From Streptomyces liliiviolaceus (GTDB lineage: Bacteria > Actinomycetota > Actinomycetes > Streptomycetales > Streptomycetaceae): DNA of 64,000 nucleotides. The number at the start of each line of letters is the position of its first letter. Position 1 is the first letter of the stretch. The stretch lies in assembly GCF_018070025.1 (NCBI RefSeq), contig NZ_JAGPYQ010000001.1:4650001-4714000 (forward strand), read 5' to 3'. Positions 1 through 20,789 of this stretch are shown one piece after another. The notes beneath the pieces are model-generated. The model was not told the DNA's origin. It saw only the letters and a list, made by a program, of their open reading frames with translations, and searched no databases. The position numbers were made by a program, and so were the translations under genes.

Positions 1-12056
<12,056 letters not shown>

Positions 12057-12419
12057 ACGCCTCTTTCCGTCCTTCCCCGAAGTAGCGGCACAGGGCACGG
12101 CGCACCGACTCCGGGCACGCGCGACCGGCGTCACCGGGGCGTGGGGTCGGCGGCTGTCACCCGTCAGAAGTAAGTGGTCCGGCTCAGAAGTAGATGGCCT
12201 GGCCCCGGGCGCCGATGGGCACGCCACAGGCAGGTTCCGGCTGCCATGACCATTTCAAAGTAGGTGCTGGGTTCAAGATAATCAACACCCCATTTCACGC
12301 CCGACCAAACAGATCCGGCCGATTTCGACGCGGAGCCCCCGCCGCCCCCAAGAGGCGGTTGCCAGGCGCTCGAAGCTGTGGTTATGGTGATGATCGAAAA
12401 GCAATATGCCGCTGTGAGG
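12057..12419. promoter_or_regulatory. Divergent NRPS / mbtH promoter region
   Basis: This 360-bp gene-free stretch separates the NRPS (leftward) from mbtH (rightward) and must hold promoters for both operons. It contains a clearly more A+T-rich patch around 12255-12310, unusual for this GC-rich DNA. It also contains a short imperfect direct repeat, CAGAAGTAAGTGG / CAGAAGTAGATGG, near 12165-12198. I could not assign exact -35/-10 boxes. Confidence 0.5.
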
Positions 12420-12428
12420 ATGGTTAAT

Positions 12429-12647
12429 TTGACGAATCCTTTCGACAATACGGAAGGGCAATACCTCGTGCTGTCCAACGCCGAGGGACAGCACTCACTA
12501 TGGCCCGCATTCGCCGACGTTCCCGCTGGCTGGAGCCTGATTCACGGGCCGGGAGCGCGGGAGGACTGCCTCGAATACATCGAGCGGAACTGGACCGATA
12601 TGCGCCCGAAATCGCTGATCGAGGCGCTGCGCGGCGACGGCCAGTAA
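12429..12647 (+). CDS. mbtH: MbtH-like NRPS accessory protein
   Basis: This 72-residue protein has the family pattern: TNPFDN at the N-terminus, LSNAEGQHSLWP, a GWSLIHG segment, then WTDMRPKSL at the C-terminus. MbtH proteins bind A domains and are often needed for their solubility and activity, so the likely partners are the A domains of the NRPS and of the free-standing A-T protein. Start choice: TTG at 12429 gives the usual M-TNPFDN N-terminus and sits about 8 nt after GAGG; ATG at 12420 is in frame but directly abuts that GAGG. It is the first gene of the rightward operon. Confidence 0.9.
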   Translation: MTNPFDNTEGQYLVLSNAEGQHSLWPAFADVPAGWSLIHGPGAREDCLEYIERNWTDMRPKSLIEALRGDGQ

Positions 12648-12710
12648 TGTGCGGCCATTCGGATCGATGACCCCCGCACGCAAAGCATTCACTAGCGATT
12701 TCATGCTCTC

Positions 12711-12729
12711 GTTATGAGATTTTCATAAC
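12711..12729. promoter_or_regulatory. Perfect inverted repeat upstream of oxygenase gene
   Basis: GTTATGA and TCATAAC (7-bp perfect arms) are separated by GATTT, in the 111-bp gap between mbtH and the oxygenase. A second small dyad, CCGGA-A-TCCGG, lies at 12731-12741, just before the GAAGAGG ribosome site. The A+T-rich palindrome could be a repressor operator or an mRNA hairpin separating mbtH from the rest of the operon. There is no U-tract, so a simple terminator is less likely. Confidence 0.5.
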
Positions 12730-12758
12730 TCCGGAATCCGGAAGAGGTTCGGCGTCAG

Positions 12759-13796
12759 ATGACGAATGCCACCGATCAAGGAATCGCGAGTCAGTTCGAC
12801 AGCAGGCTCGACATCCAGCTCGAAGCCGGGGCCCCGCCGCTGGTGGTCACCCCTGAGCTGCCCGCACTCGCCGACGCGCTGGACTGGCTGCGCTCGGTCG
12901 ACGACGACCTCCGCGCCGCCACCCGCACCCACGGGTCGCTGTACCTGCGCGGCCTGCCGGTACGGGACGTGCAGGACTTCGGCGCCGTCCGCGACCTCCT
13001 CGTCCCGCAGCGCACCCCGTACCGGGAGAAGGCCACACCGCGGCACAGCTACGGCGACGACGTGTTCTCCTCCACCGACCTGCCGCCGGCCCAGCCCATC
13101 CGCATGCACAACGAGAACAGCTACACCCTGGACTTCCCGGGAACGCTGGTCTTCTGCTGCCTCACCGCCCCGGCGGAGGGCGGCGCCACTCCGGTCGCCG
13201 ACTGCCGGGCGGTCCTGCGCGAGCTGCCCGACCACCTGGTGCGCCGGATGCGTGCCACCGGCTGGGCGCTGCGGCGCAACTACTCCGACCTGGTCTCGCT
13301 GGACTGGCGCACCGCCTTCGCCGCCGACCGCGCCGAACAGGTCGAGGCCTACTGCGCAGAGAACCTGATCGCCGCCCGCTGGAGCGGCGACGACCTGAGC
13401 ACCAGTCAGGTCCGGGCCGGCATCATCACGCACCCGCACACCGGTGACGAAGTCTGGTTCAACCACATGGCGTTCTGGAACTCGTGGTCCCTGGACGAGG
13501 AGATCCGCGAATCCCTGGTCGACGAGTTCGGACCCGACGGCCTCCCCTTCGAGACGTCCTTCGGCGACGGCGAATCACTCACCGAGGACGACCTCGCCAC
13601 CCTCAACGCCGCCTACGCCGCCGCCACCGTCCGGCGCTCCTGGCAACCCGGCGACGTCATGGTGGTCGACAACATCCTCACCGCCCACGGCCGGGAGCCG
13701 TTCCGGGGCGAGCGCCGCATCGTCGTCGCCATGGGCGGCCCGGTCTCCGTCCAGGACTGCCTGCCCAGCGTCGACGCCGAGGCGAGGTTCGTCTGA
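12759..13796 (+). CDS. SyrP/TauD-family Fe(II)/2-oxoglutarate oxygenase, probable amino-acid beta-hydroxylase
   Basis: This 345-residue protein is of the TauD/clavaminate-synthase-like fold. The Fe-binding triad is visible as HNE in the segment RMHNENSY (about residue 121) and the distal His in a TAHGREPF motif (about 311), followed by an Arg-rich 2-oxoglutarate site (GERRIVVAMGG). The HNEnSY signature is that of SyrP and of KtzO/KtzP, which hydroxylate the beta carbon of amino acids held on carrier proteins. Its stop (TGA 13794-13796) lies one base before the ATG of the A-T gene, so the two are translationally coupled. The probable substrate is therefore the aminoacyl-T of that protein (predicted Gln). 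The ribosome site is GAAGAGG, about 11 nt before ATG. Confidence 0.88.
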   Translation: MTNATDQGIASQFDSRLDIQLEAGAPPLVVTPELPALADALDWLRSVDDDLRAATRTHGSLYLRGLPVRDVQDFGAVRDLLVPQRTPYREKATPRHSYGDDVFSSTDLPPAQPIRMHNENSYTLDFPGTLVFCCLTAPAEGGATPVADCRAVLRELPDHLVRRMRATGWALRRNYSDLVSLDWRTAFAADRAEQVEAYCAENLIAARWSGDDLSTSQVRAGIITHPHTGDEVWFNHMAFWNSWSLDEEIRESLVDEFGPDGLPFETSFGDGESLTEDDLATLNAAYAAATVRRSWQPGDVMVVDNILTAHGREPFRGERRIVVAMGGPVSVQDCLPSVDAEARFV

Positions 13797-13797
13797 G

Positions 13798-15528
13798 ATG
13801 ACCGACCGTCAGCACGCCACCGGTGACGACCCACTGGCCCGGTTCCTGCGGGCCGCCACCGCCACGCCGGACCGCCCCGCCGTCCGCTTCCGCGGCGCCG
13901 GCGTCACCTTCGCCCAGCTCGCCGACCGCGTCACCGCACTGGCCGGCGCCCTGCACGAGCGCGGCGTACGCCGTGGCGACCACGTCGGCGTCTGCCTGGA
14001 GCGCGGCGTCGACCTCGTCACCGCACTGCTCGCCGCCTGGAGCGCGGGCGCGGCCTACGTACCGATCGACCCGCGCCACCCCGACGAGCGGATCGCCTTC
14101 CTGATCCGCGACTGCGGCCCGCGGCTGGTCGTCGCGGCCGACGACCGCCCGACCCGGCTCGCCGACGTCGAGACGATCGCCCCCGCCGCCGTCGGCCCCG
14201 CCACTCCGCCGGTGCCCGTGACCCCCGCCGACGCCGCCTACGTCATCTACACCTCCGGCTCCACCGGTGTGCCCAAGGGCGTCGTCGCGACCCGAGGCGG
14301 CGTGGCCTCCCTGCTGCACCGGCTCGAAGCCGTCGGCGCCTACCCCGACGAGCACCGCGTGGTCGGCTGGAACGCCAGCGCGTCCTTCGACGCCTCCGTC
14401 CAGCAGTGGGCACGGATCTGCCGCGGCGACACCATCGTGGTCCTCGACGAGGAGGAGCGGCGCGACCCCGCCCGCTTCGGCGCCGCACTGGCCGCGTACG
14501 GGATCACCGACGTCGATGCCACCCCGTCCCACTGGGAGGCCGTGGAGCCCGGGATCACCAGCCCGTCGCTGCGCCTGTTCCTCGGCGGCGAGCCGGTCTC
14601 CCCCGCGCTGTGGCGGCGACTGGCCGAGGCCGGGCGGCAGGGCCGCATCGAGGCGTACAACCTGTACGGGCCGACCGAGTGCACCGTCGATTCCACCATC
14701 GCCCCGATCGAGGGCGACGAACCGCACATCGGCCCGCCGCTGCCCGACGTCGAGGCCCACGTGCTGGACGACCGTCTGGCGAAGGTCCCGGTGGGCGTCA
14801 CCGGCGAGCTCTACCTCGCCGGTCCCGCCGTCGCCCGCGGCTACGTCGACCGCCCCGGCCTCACCGCCGAACGCTTCGTCGCCGACCCGTTCGCCGGCGG
14901 CGAAGGCCGGATGTACCGCACCGGCGACGAAGTCCGGTGGCGGGCCGACGGCGCACTGGAGTTCGTCGGCCGGGCCGACCGCCAGGTCAAGGTGCGCGGC
15001 TTCCGGATCGAACCCGGCGAGATCGAGGCCGCCGTCGCCGCCTACCGGGAAGGCTGCGCCGCCGTCGTGGTCCCCCGCGCCGACGACCTGGTCGCGTACT
15101 ACGTCGGCGACATCGACCTCGACGCGCTGCACGCGCACCTGGCCGCACGGTTGCCGGCCCACCTGGTCCCCGCACGCATGGTCCCGATCGCCGCGTTCCC
15201 GCTGACCGTCAACGGCAAGATCGACCTCGCCGGGCTGCCCGACCCCGACGCCGGCCGGACCGACGGGCGGCAGCCGGAGGGCAAGTACGAGGAACTGGTC
15301 GCCGACGTGTGGGCGGACGTCCTCGGCCGGGACCGGGTCTTCGCCGACGACGACTTCTTCGCCCTCGGCGCCCACTCGCTGATGGCGATCCGCGTCGTGG
15401 CCCGGGTCAAGAAGGAGCTCGACACGGCCCTGTCCATCCGCGACGTCTACCGGCGGCCGCTGCTACGGGACTTCGCCGAGTTCGTACGGGCCACCCACGT
15501 CGGCGCGGCCGCGACGGCCGAGCGCTAG
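13798..15528 (+). CDS. Free-standing NRPS adenylation-thiolation (A-T) didomain protein, predicted glutamine
   Basis: This is a 576-residue A-T protein. Cores seen: [13 protein letters not shown] (near 150), YGPTE (near 292), a YRTGDEVRW-type A7 motif (near 378), NGKIDLAGLP (A10) and a carrier DDDFFALGAHSLMA with its phosphopantetheine Ser near 525. The pocket code aligned by hand to GrsA is D-A-Q-D-F-G-L-V-D, close to the known glutamine code DAQDLGVVDK. It lacks C and TE domains, so it must hand its aminoacyl group to another carrier. The obvious acceptor is the A-less second module of the large NRPS. ATG at 13798 was chosen because it follows the oxygenase stop by one base; longer upstream reading in this frame overlaps the oxygenase and is not coding. 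Confidence 0.92.
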   Translation: MTDRQHATGDDPLARFLRAATATPDRPAVRFRGAGVTFAQLADRVTALAGALHERGVRRGDHVGVCLERGVDLVTALLAAWSAGAAYVPIDPRHPDERIAFLIRDCGPRLVVAADDRPTRLADVETIAPAAVGPATPPVPVTPADAAYVIYTSGSTGVPKGVVATRGGVASLLHRLEAVGAYPDEHRVVGWNASASFDASVQQWARICRGDTIVVLDEEERRDPARFGAALAAYGITDVDATPSHWEAVEPGITSPSLRLFLGGEPVSPALWRRLAEAGRQGRIEAYNLYGPTECTVDSTIAPIEGDEPHIGPPLPDVEAHVLDDRLAKVPVGVTGELYLAGPAVARGYVDRPGLTAERFVADPFAGGEGRMYRTGDEVRWRADGALEFVGRADRQVKVRGFRIEPGEIEAAVAAYREGCAAVVVPRADDLVAYYVGDIDLDALHAHLAARLPAHLVPARMVPIAAFPLTVNGKIDLAGLPDPDAGRTDGRQPEGKYEELVADVWADVLGRDRVFADDDFFALGAHSLMAIRVVARVKKELDTALSIRDVYRRPLLRDFAEFVRATHVGAAATAER

Positions 15529-15538
15529 AGGAGAACAC

Positions 15539-16309
15539 ATGGCCAACCACCTGGGGGCGGCCCGGCAGAACACCGCCGTGATCTCCCCGAAACAGCTCGA
15601 CGACGCCGCCACCACCCTGGTCTGCCTGGGCTTCTGCGGCGGCGGCACCGGGCCCTACCACCCATGGGCCGAGGTCGTCGCACCGGACGTGGACCTCGCG
15701 CTGGTCTGCTACCCCGGCCGCGACGGCCGCTTCATGGAGGACTTCGCCACCACCTGGGACGAGCTCGCCGAGGACGCCACCCGCACCGTCGTCTCCGCCG
15801 TCGGCGACCGCCCCTACGTCCTGTTCGGCCACAGCATGGGCGGGTGGATGGCCTTCGACGTCGCCACCCGGCTGGAGGCCCGGGGCAGCTCCGTCCCCGA
15901 CGCCCTGGTGGTGTCCTCGTGCAACGCCCCGGCCCGCGGCCTCACCCCGCGCGACATGTTCCCGGCCCGCCAGGACAGCGACGAGGACCTGATGACCTGG
16001 ATACGCACCCACGGGCTGGTCGCCGACCACGTGCTCGGCGACCCCGACCTGCTGGAGATGGCGGTGGAGATCATGCGCGCCGACATCGCCGTGCGCGACA
16101 CCTTCCACCACAACGGCGCCCTGGGCGTCACCATCCCGGTGCAGTTCCTCGCCGGCGCCGACGACGCGGTGATCGAGGCCGACGCACCCGCCCAGTGGAA
16201 GGAGCTGGCCCTTGGCTCCTACCGGCACGACCAGCTGCCCGGCGGGCACTTCTACACCCCCGAGGTGTGGCGGACCCTGCCCACCCGCATCAGCGCGATC
16301 AACCTGTAG
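15539..16309 (+). CDS. Type II thioesterase (alpha/beta hydrolase) of the NRPS cluster
   Basis: This 256-residue protein starts 10 bp after the A-T gene with a good AGGAG site. Family landmarks: LVCLGFCGGGTGPYHPW near the N-terminus, the nucleophile elbow FGHSMGGWMAF (Ser near residue 99), and GGHFY at the catalytic His near the C-terminus. Type II thioesterases clear misprimed carriers. In pathways with a free A-T protein and an A-less module, an enzyme of this fold can also move the aminoacyl group between carriers (SyrC does this with a Cys nucleophile; here it is Ser). Either role fits the position directly behind the A-T gene. Confidence 0.9.
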   Translation: MANHLGAARQNTAVISPKQLDDAATTLVCLGFCGGGTGPYHPWAEVVAPDVDLALVCYPGRDGRFMEDFATTWDELAEDATRTVVSAVGDRPYVLFGHSMGGWMAFDVATRLEARGSSVPDALVVSSCNAPARGLTPRDMFPARQDSDEDLMTWIRTHGLVADHVLGDPDLLEMAVEIMRADIAVRDTFHHNGALGVTIPVQFLAGADDAVIEADAPAQWKELALGSYRHDQLPGGHFYTPEVWRTLPTRISAINL

Positions 16310-16344
16310 AAACGCCCCAGGAAGGCTCCGGGAGTGCCCAGCCC

Positions 16345-17580
16345 ATGACCGATCAGTTCACCGTGAAGGCCACCTACGGCCAGGTCTTCGCGGTCGCCCA
16401 GTTCCGTGCCGTCTTCGCCGGCCGGCTGCTCGGCGTCATGTCCGACACCCTGCGGGCCGTGGCACTCGCGGTGCTGGTGTACGACCGGACCGGCTCGCCG
16501 CTGCTCACCGCAGTGACGATGACCATCAACTTCCTGCCGCAGGCCGCCGGCGGCCTGTTCCTCGCCGCGCTGGCGGACCGGTTCACCCCGCGCACCCTCA
16601 TCAGCACCGGCTACGCCCTCCAGTGCGCGGTCGGGCTGCTGCTCGCGTTCGGGCACCTCCCGGTCGCCGCCAGCCTGGTCCTGGTCGCCGGCGTGGCCTG
16701 CCTGACCCCGGTCACCACCGGGGCCACGGCCAGGGTCCTCGCGGAAGCCCTCGCCGGCGACACCTACGTCCTCGGGCGCTCACTGTCCTACATCGTCGCG
16801 GTCTCCGCGCAGATGGTGGGCATGGCCGCCGGCGGGACGCTGGTGGTCTGGCTGGGCGTGGAACGCACGATGCTGGTCACCGCCGGCGCGCACCTGGTCG
16901 CCGCAGTGATCAGCAGCCTGTTCCTGTCGCCCTCCCAAGCTGCCCGCGCGAACGCGCCGGCGACGGACGGTGGATCGATCGTGCGCCGGACCCTGCGGGG
17001 CAACGCTGCGCTGCTCGCCAGCCCCGGCGTGCTCAAGCTGATCATGGCGCAGTGCCTGCCCGCCGCCTACCTGGCCGCGGCGGGCAGCCTGATCATCCCC
17101 TACAGCGCGCACCGCGGGTTCAGCCCTCAGCAGACCGGTGTCCTGCTGGCCGCCACCTCGGTCGGGATGCTGATCGGTGACGTCGTCATCGGCCGGGCGT
17201 TCGCGCCCGCCACCCGGGAACGGCTGGTCCTACCGCTGCTGCTGGTGATGGGCGCCCCCTCGCTCACGCTCGTCCTGGACCTGCCCTATCCGGCGGTCGC
17301 CGCTGCCTACGTCGTCACCGGCACCGGCTCCGCCTACCTGCTCGGCCTGCAGCGGCGCTTCCTGGAAGCCGTTCCCGCCGAACTCCAGGGCCAGGGCTTC
17401 GCGTTGCTGAACACCACCACCATGAGCATCCAGGGTGTCGGCCCCCTGGTGTTCGGCGTCTTCGCCGAGTTCGTGCCGGTCGGCGTCGCGATCGCGCTGA
17501 CCGGAGTGGGCAGCGTGGCCACCACCCTGCTGCTGCGCGAAGCGGTCCGGCCGAGGCCGGTTCCGGGCGAGGCCGTCTGA
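16345..17580 (+). CDS. MFS transporter, probable peptide exporter
   Basis: This 411-residue hydrophobic protein has about 12 membrane segments. Typical MFS features include GRLLGVMSDTLRAVALAVL at the first helix and a loop 2-3 ALADRFTPRTLIS motif (D-R-x-x-x-R-x). It is of the enterobactin-exporter-like MFS class common in NRPS clusters. It lies 35 bp after the thioesterase gene in the same direction, so export or self-protection for the peptide is likely. ATG at 16345 has GGGAG about 10 nt upstream; earlier in-frame codons overlap the thioesterase gene. Confidence 0.85.
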   Translation: MTDQFTVKATYGQVFAVAQFRAVFAGRLLGVMSDTLRAVALAVLVYDRTGSPLLTAVTMTINFLPQAAGGLFLAALADRFTPRTLISTGYALQCAVGLLLAFGHLPVAASLVLVAGVACLTPVTTGATARVLAEALAGDTYVLGRSLSYIVAVSAQMVGMAAGGTLVVWLGVERTMLVTAGAHLVAAVISSLFLSPSQAARANAPATDGGSIVRRTLRGNAALLASPGVLKLIMAQCLPAAYLAAAGSLIIPYSAHRGFSPQQTGVLLAATSVGMLIGDVVIGRAFAPATRERLVLPLLLVMGAPSLTLVLDLPYPAVAAAYVVTGTGSAYLLGLQRRFLEAVPAELQGQGFALLNTTTMSIQGVGPLVFGVFAEFVPVGVAIALTGVGSVATTLLLREAVRPRPVPGEAV

Positions 17581-17634
17581 GCACGCGCGACGCGGCGAAG
17601 GCAGAACAGCAGTCCGCCGACCGCTACGAATGGA

Positions 17635-18816
17635 ATGGATTTGCCTGTGGAGGCTCGGTCGACCGTTCCGCGTCGCTACCTCAGCGTGCTGGTGGACCTG
17701 TCGGCCGTCGCGCACAACACGCGCGTCGTCCGACAGGCCGTCAGCCGGCCCGCCACCGCCGTGATGGCCGTCGTCAAGGCCGACGCCTACGGGCACGGCG
17801 CGATCGACGTCGCCCGCACGGCGCTCGGCGCCGGGGCGACCTGGCTGGGCGTGTGCACCACGGCCGAAGCACTCGAACTGCGCCGGGCCGGCCTCGACGC
17901 CCCGATCCTCGCCTGGCTGCACAACTCGGCGGAGAGCATGCGCCTGGCCACGGCGGCCGGCGTGGACGTCGCGGCGCAGTCCGCCCGCACCCTGGCCTTC
18001 GCGGTCGACGCCGGACGAAGCACCGGACGCCCGGCCAGGGTCCATCTGGAGGTCGACACCGGGCTCGCCCGCGGCGGGGCGGCGCTCCAGCACTCGGCGG
18101 CCCTGCTGGACGCCGCAAAGGTGGCCCAGAGCCGGGGCCTGATCGAGGTGGTCTCGGTGTGGTCGCACCTCTCCCATGGCGAAGTCCCGGGCCATCCCAC
18201 GCTGGACGACCAGGCGAGGCTGCTCGACGACGTCTGGCGGCAGGCCGTCGACACCGGTCTCGATGTCCGACGCCACCTCGCCGGATCACTGTCGGCGCTC
18301 ACCAGGCCCGACCTCCACCTCGACATGATCCGGACCGGCTCGGCCCTCTACGGCCTACTGCCGTACGCCGAGCGCCACCGTTTCGGCCTCCGGCCCGCCA
18401 TGCGGGTCACCAGTCATGTCGCACTGACCAAGCGGGTCGAAGCTGGTCAGGGCGTCTCCTACGAACACGACTGGGTCGCGCCGAGCGCGCTCAACCTGGC
18501 CCTGATACCGGTCGGCTACGCAGACGGAATCCCGCGCTCCCTCAGCGGACGCCTCGCGGTCTGCATCCGCGGCCGTCGCTACCCCGTCGTCGGGCGCATC
18601 TGCATGGACCAGATGATGGTCAACTGCGGCGACGAGAAAGTGGCGGAGGGGGAGGAGGTGGTCCTCATCGGCAGCGAGTCGGACGGCGACCCCACCATCC
18701 ACGAATGGGCGCTCGCCACGAGCACCACCCCGTGCGAGGTCGCCACCTACTTCGATCGCCCGCACGCCAACCGGCAGACCGTGCCGGCGGCCGGCACCCG
18801 GCCCTGGACGGGCTGA
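17635..18816 (+). CDS. alr: Alanine racemase
   Basis: This is a full-length 393-residue fold-III PLP racemase. The PLP lysine sits in AVVKADAYGHG (about residue 45). The C-terminal domain has GVSYEHDW with the catalytic Tyr near 283, GYADGIPR, and GRICMDQMMVNCGD. It interconverts L- and D-Ala. It lies 54 bp after the exporter in the same direction, at the end of the NRPS operon. Two roles fit: supplying free D-Ala to an A domain (the NRPS has no epimerase), or an extra racemase giving self-resistance if the product blocks Alr. A relocated housekeeping copy is less likely given the operon position. Confidence 0.9.
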   Translation: MDLPVEARSTVPRRYLSVLVDLSAVAHNTRVVRQAVSRPATAVMAVVKADAYGHGAIDVARTALGAGATWLGVCTTAEALELRRAGLDAPILAWLHNSAESMRLATAAGVDVAAQSARTLAFAVDAGRSTGRPARVHLEVDTGLARGGAALQHSAALLDAAKVAQSRGLIEVVSVWSHLSHGEVPGHPTLDDQARLLDDVWRQAVDTGLDVRRHLAGSLSALTRPDLHLDMIRTGSALYGLLPYAERHRFGLRPAMRVTSHVALTKRVEAGQGVSYEHDWVAPSALNLALIPVGYADGIPRSLSGRLAVCIRGRRYPVVGRICMDQMMVNCGDEKVAEGEEVVLIGSESDGDPTIHEWALATSTTPCEVATYFDRPHANRQTVPAAGTRPWTG

Positions 18817-19262
18817 ACCTGCCTACGAGGATCGCAGGACGGCTCCACGCCCGACCCCGGAACCGACACAGCGGCCCCACCTCACGCCTGGAATATCCCG
18901 ATCGTCCCATCACGCACGCCTAGGAAGGACCCCGCGACCGCCCAGCCCCTGCCTCACTTCGATTCCAGGAGCGCCCAGACGCGTCTGCCCCACGGGGCTG
19001 TGCCGGGTCCGAGCAGGTCGTGTCCCCAGCGGTCGGTGAGGTTGTCGGCGTTCGTGTGAAAGCACCCAGCCCGGTACGCGGCTACGTACCCAGCAAGTTT
19101 CGATACCGCCCGGCGCTGGTGCTACCCGATTGCCGGCTCTTTCAAGACGGGTGCGCTGGTTGTGAGACAGGCGCCTCACCAGCTTGACCATCACTCCGTC
19201 AACCTCCTGCGCGCGTGGTCTCGGTTTGGGCATGCTGATGGCGATGGACCGGGGGGGCGACC
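18817..19262. other. 446-bp gap with a C-terminal coding relic
   Basis: No complete gene is seen. On the minus strand about 19100 down to a TGA at 18954 reads as a plausible protein tail, ending WGRRVWALLESK after a TDRWGHDLLGPG stretch, but it has no start or N-terminus. I do not recognise the family. It marks the boundary between the NRPS cluster and the decayed accessory zone. Confidence 0.4.
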
Positions 19263-20789
19263 ATGGGGCGTAGGCAGGGTGCGCGGGCCGGGTCGGCCGT
19301 GACGGGGACGGCTGCTGTCGTGACGGCGGGACTGGGGCCCGTGACCAACTACGCCAGTGCCACCGTTCCAGGATGGGCAGCTCACGCGTGGGTGATCTGG
19401 CCGCTGTTCGCCGTGCTGGTGACAGCAAGCATCGGGCTGGTGCTGTGGAGCCGACGGTTGGATGGTGCAGCAGGACCGCCGGCGCGGCTGGGCCCGGTGG
19501 GCCGACCGGCCCGAGGCCGACAGGATTCCTTACGCCCACCACATGTGGAGCGTGTGCGCGGACGTGAAGCCGAGCTGACCGAGCTGGCAGGCATGATGCG
19601 ACAGCCACGAGGACGGTTCGCGGTGTTGTGCGCAGCTGGCGGGATGGGCAAAACAACGGTAGCCGCGCAACTAGCCGCCAAGGCCGACGCGGCGGGCTGG
19701 CGAGTGTTCTGGGTACGCTGGCGCGATTCCGCCGAACTGGCGCAGCAGATGGTGCAGGCGGCACTGGCCTGCGGACTACCCGAGGCAGAACTGGAGTCCG
19801 CGCAAGCCGGGCAGGCAAGTCTGCCCGATGTAGTGTGGCGGCAGTTGGGCCGGGCACGACGGTGGCTGCTGGTGGTGGACAACGCCGACGAGCCACAAGA
19901 GATCGGCCCGGCAGGGGAACCGTTGGCCGACTACCGCGGTTGGATCCGCCCGCACGGCCGAGGTCTGCTGGTGATGACCAGCCGAGACGGCAGCCAACAG
20001 ACCTGGGGGCCGCGCGCCCGGCTACTTCCCTTGACGCCGCTGCCCGCACAACCTGCAGGAGAGGTCCTCGTTGACGCTGCTCCGGCCGCTGGCACAGCAG
20101 AGCAGGCTCGGGACCTGGCCGTTCGGCTCGGCGGGCTCCCGCTGGCGCTGCACGCGGCCGGCACCTACCTGGCCGGACCCACCAGCCGCTACCGCACCTT
20201 CACCACCTACCGCCAGGCCCTGGAGCAGGAATTGCCCCTCCTGCTGGGAGCTGAACTGCCGGAGGCCTCTCATACACGAGTCGCCCGCACCGTGGTGCGG
20301 CACACCTGGGAGGTGTCCCTGGACCAACTCGCCCGGAAGGGCGATGCTTTGGCCCGCCCCGTGTTGCGACTGCTGGCCGTACTGGCCGAAGCTCCCATCC
20401 CGTTGTCCCTGATCACCCCGGACCTGCTGTCTGCCGTAACCGGAGACAACGTCACCGTCCCCGCGTTGGAGGCTGCCTTCGCAGGTCTGCATCGGTACGG
20501 CCTCCTTGGCGTACCTCACCCTCCCGGCAACACTGGGCAGGCATCGGGCATCAGCGGCCCGGCGCAGGTGGTGCTGCACCCTTTGATCCGAGAGATCAAT
20601 ACCGTCGCTCTGGCGGCCGAGGCATCCCATCTCACCACGTGGCACCAAGCCCTTGCCGAGCGGTTGACCGCTGCCGTGCACGAGGTGGACGAGCAGGGGC
20701 GCGCCGGCTGGTCTGCCGCCGTACTCCTCGCCCCTCACCTGCCAGCGCTGCTCGACCTCCCCGACGCACGCTCCACAGCACCGCCCTGA
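19263..20789 (+). CDS. NB-ARC/STAND ATPase with N-terminal membrane anchor, separated from its TPR half by a frameshift
   Basis: This 508-residue part has a predicted membrane helix (about residues 40-60, WVIWPLFAVLVTASIGLVLW) and a REAELTEL entry to the ATPase. It then shows the P-loop AAGGMGKTT (about 122), Walker B RWLLVVDNAD (about 205), a TSRDG sensor, and a GGLPLALHAAG box typical of NB-ARC proteins. In relatives the ATPase continues directly into TPR repeats. Here the frame stops at 20789 while the TPRs resume in another frame from about 20760. STAND proteins oligomerise on signal or ligand detection, and some act in phage defence or regulation. The N-terminal half alone would lack its sensor. 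Confidence 0.75.
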   Translation: MGRRQGARAGSAVTGTAAVVTAGLGPVTNYASATVPGWAAHAWVIWPLFAVLVTASIGLVLWSRRLDGAAGPPARLGPVGRPARGRQDSLRPPHVERVRGREAELTELAGMMRQPRGRFAVLCAAGGMGKTTVAAQLAAKADAAGWRVFWVRWRDSAELAQQMVQAALACGLPEAELESAQAGQASLPDVVWRQLGRARRWLLVVDNADEPQEIGPAGEPLADYRGWIRPHGRGLLVMTSRDGSQQTWGPRARLLPLTPLPAQPAGEVLVDAAPAAGTAEQARDLAVRLGGLPLALHAAGTYLAGPTSRYRTFTTYRQALEQELPLLLGAELPEASHTRVARTVVRHTWEVSLDQLARKGDALARPVLRLLAVLAEAPIPLSLITPDLLSAVTGDNVTVPALEAAFAGLHRYGLLGVPHPPGNTGQASGISGPAQVVLHPLIREINTVALAAEASHLTTWHQALAERLTAAVHEVDEQGRAGWSAAVLLAPHLPALLDLPDARSTAPP

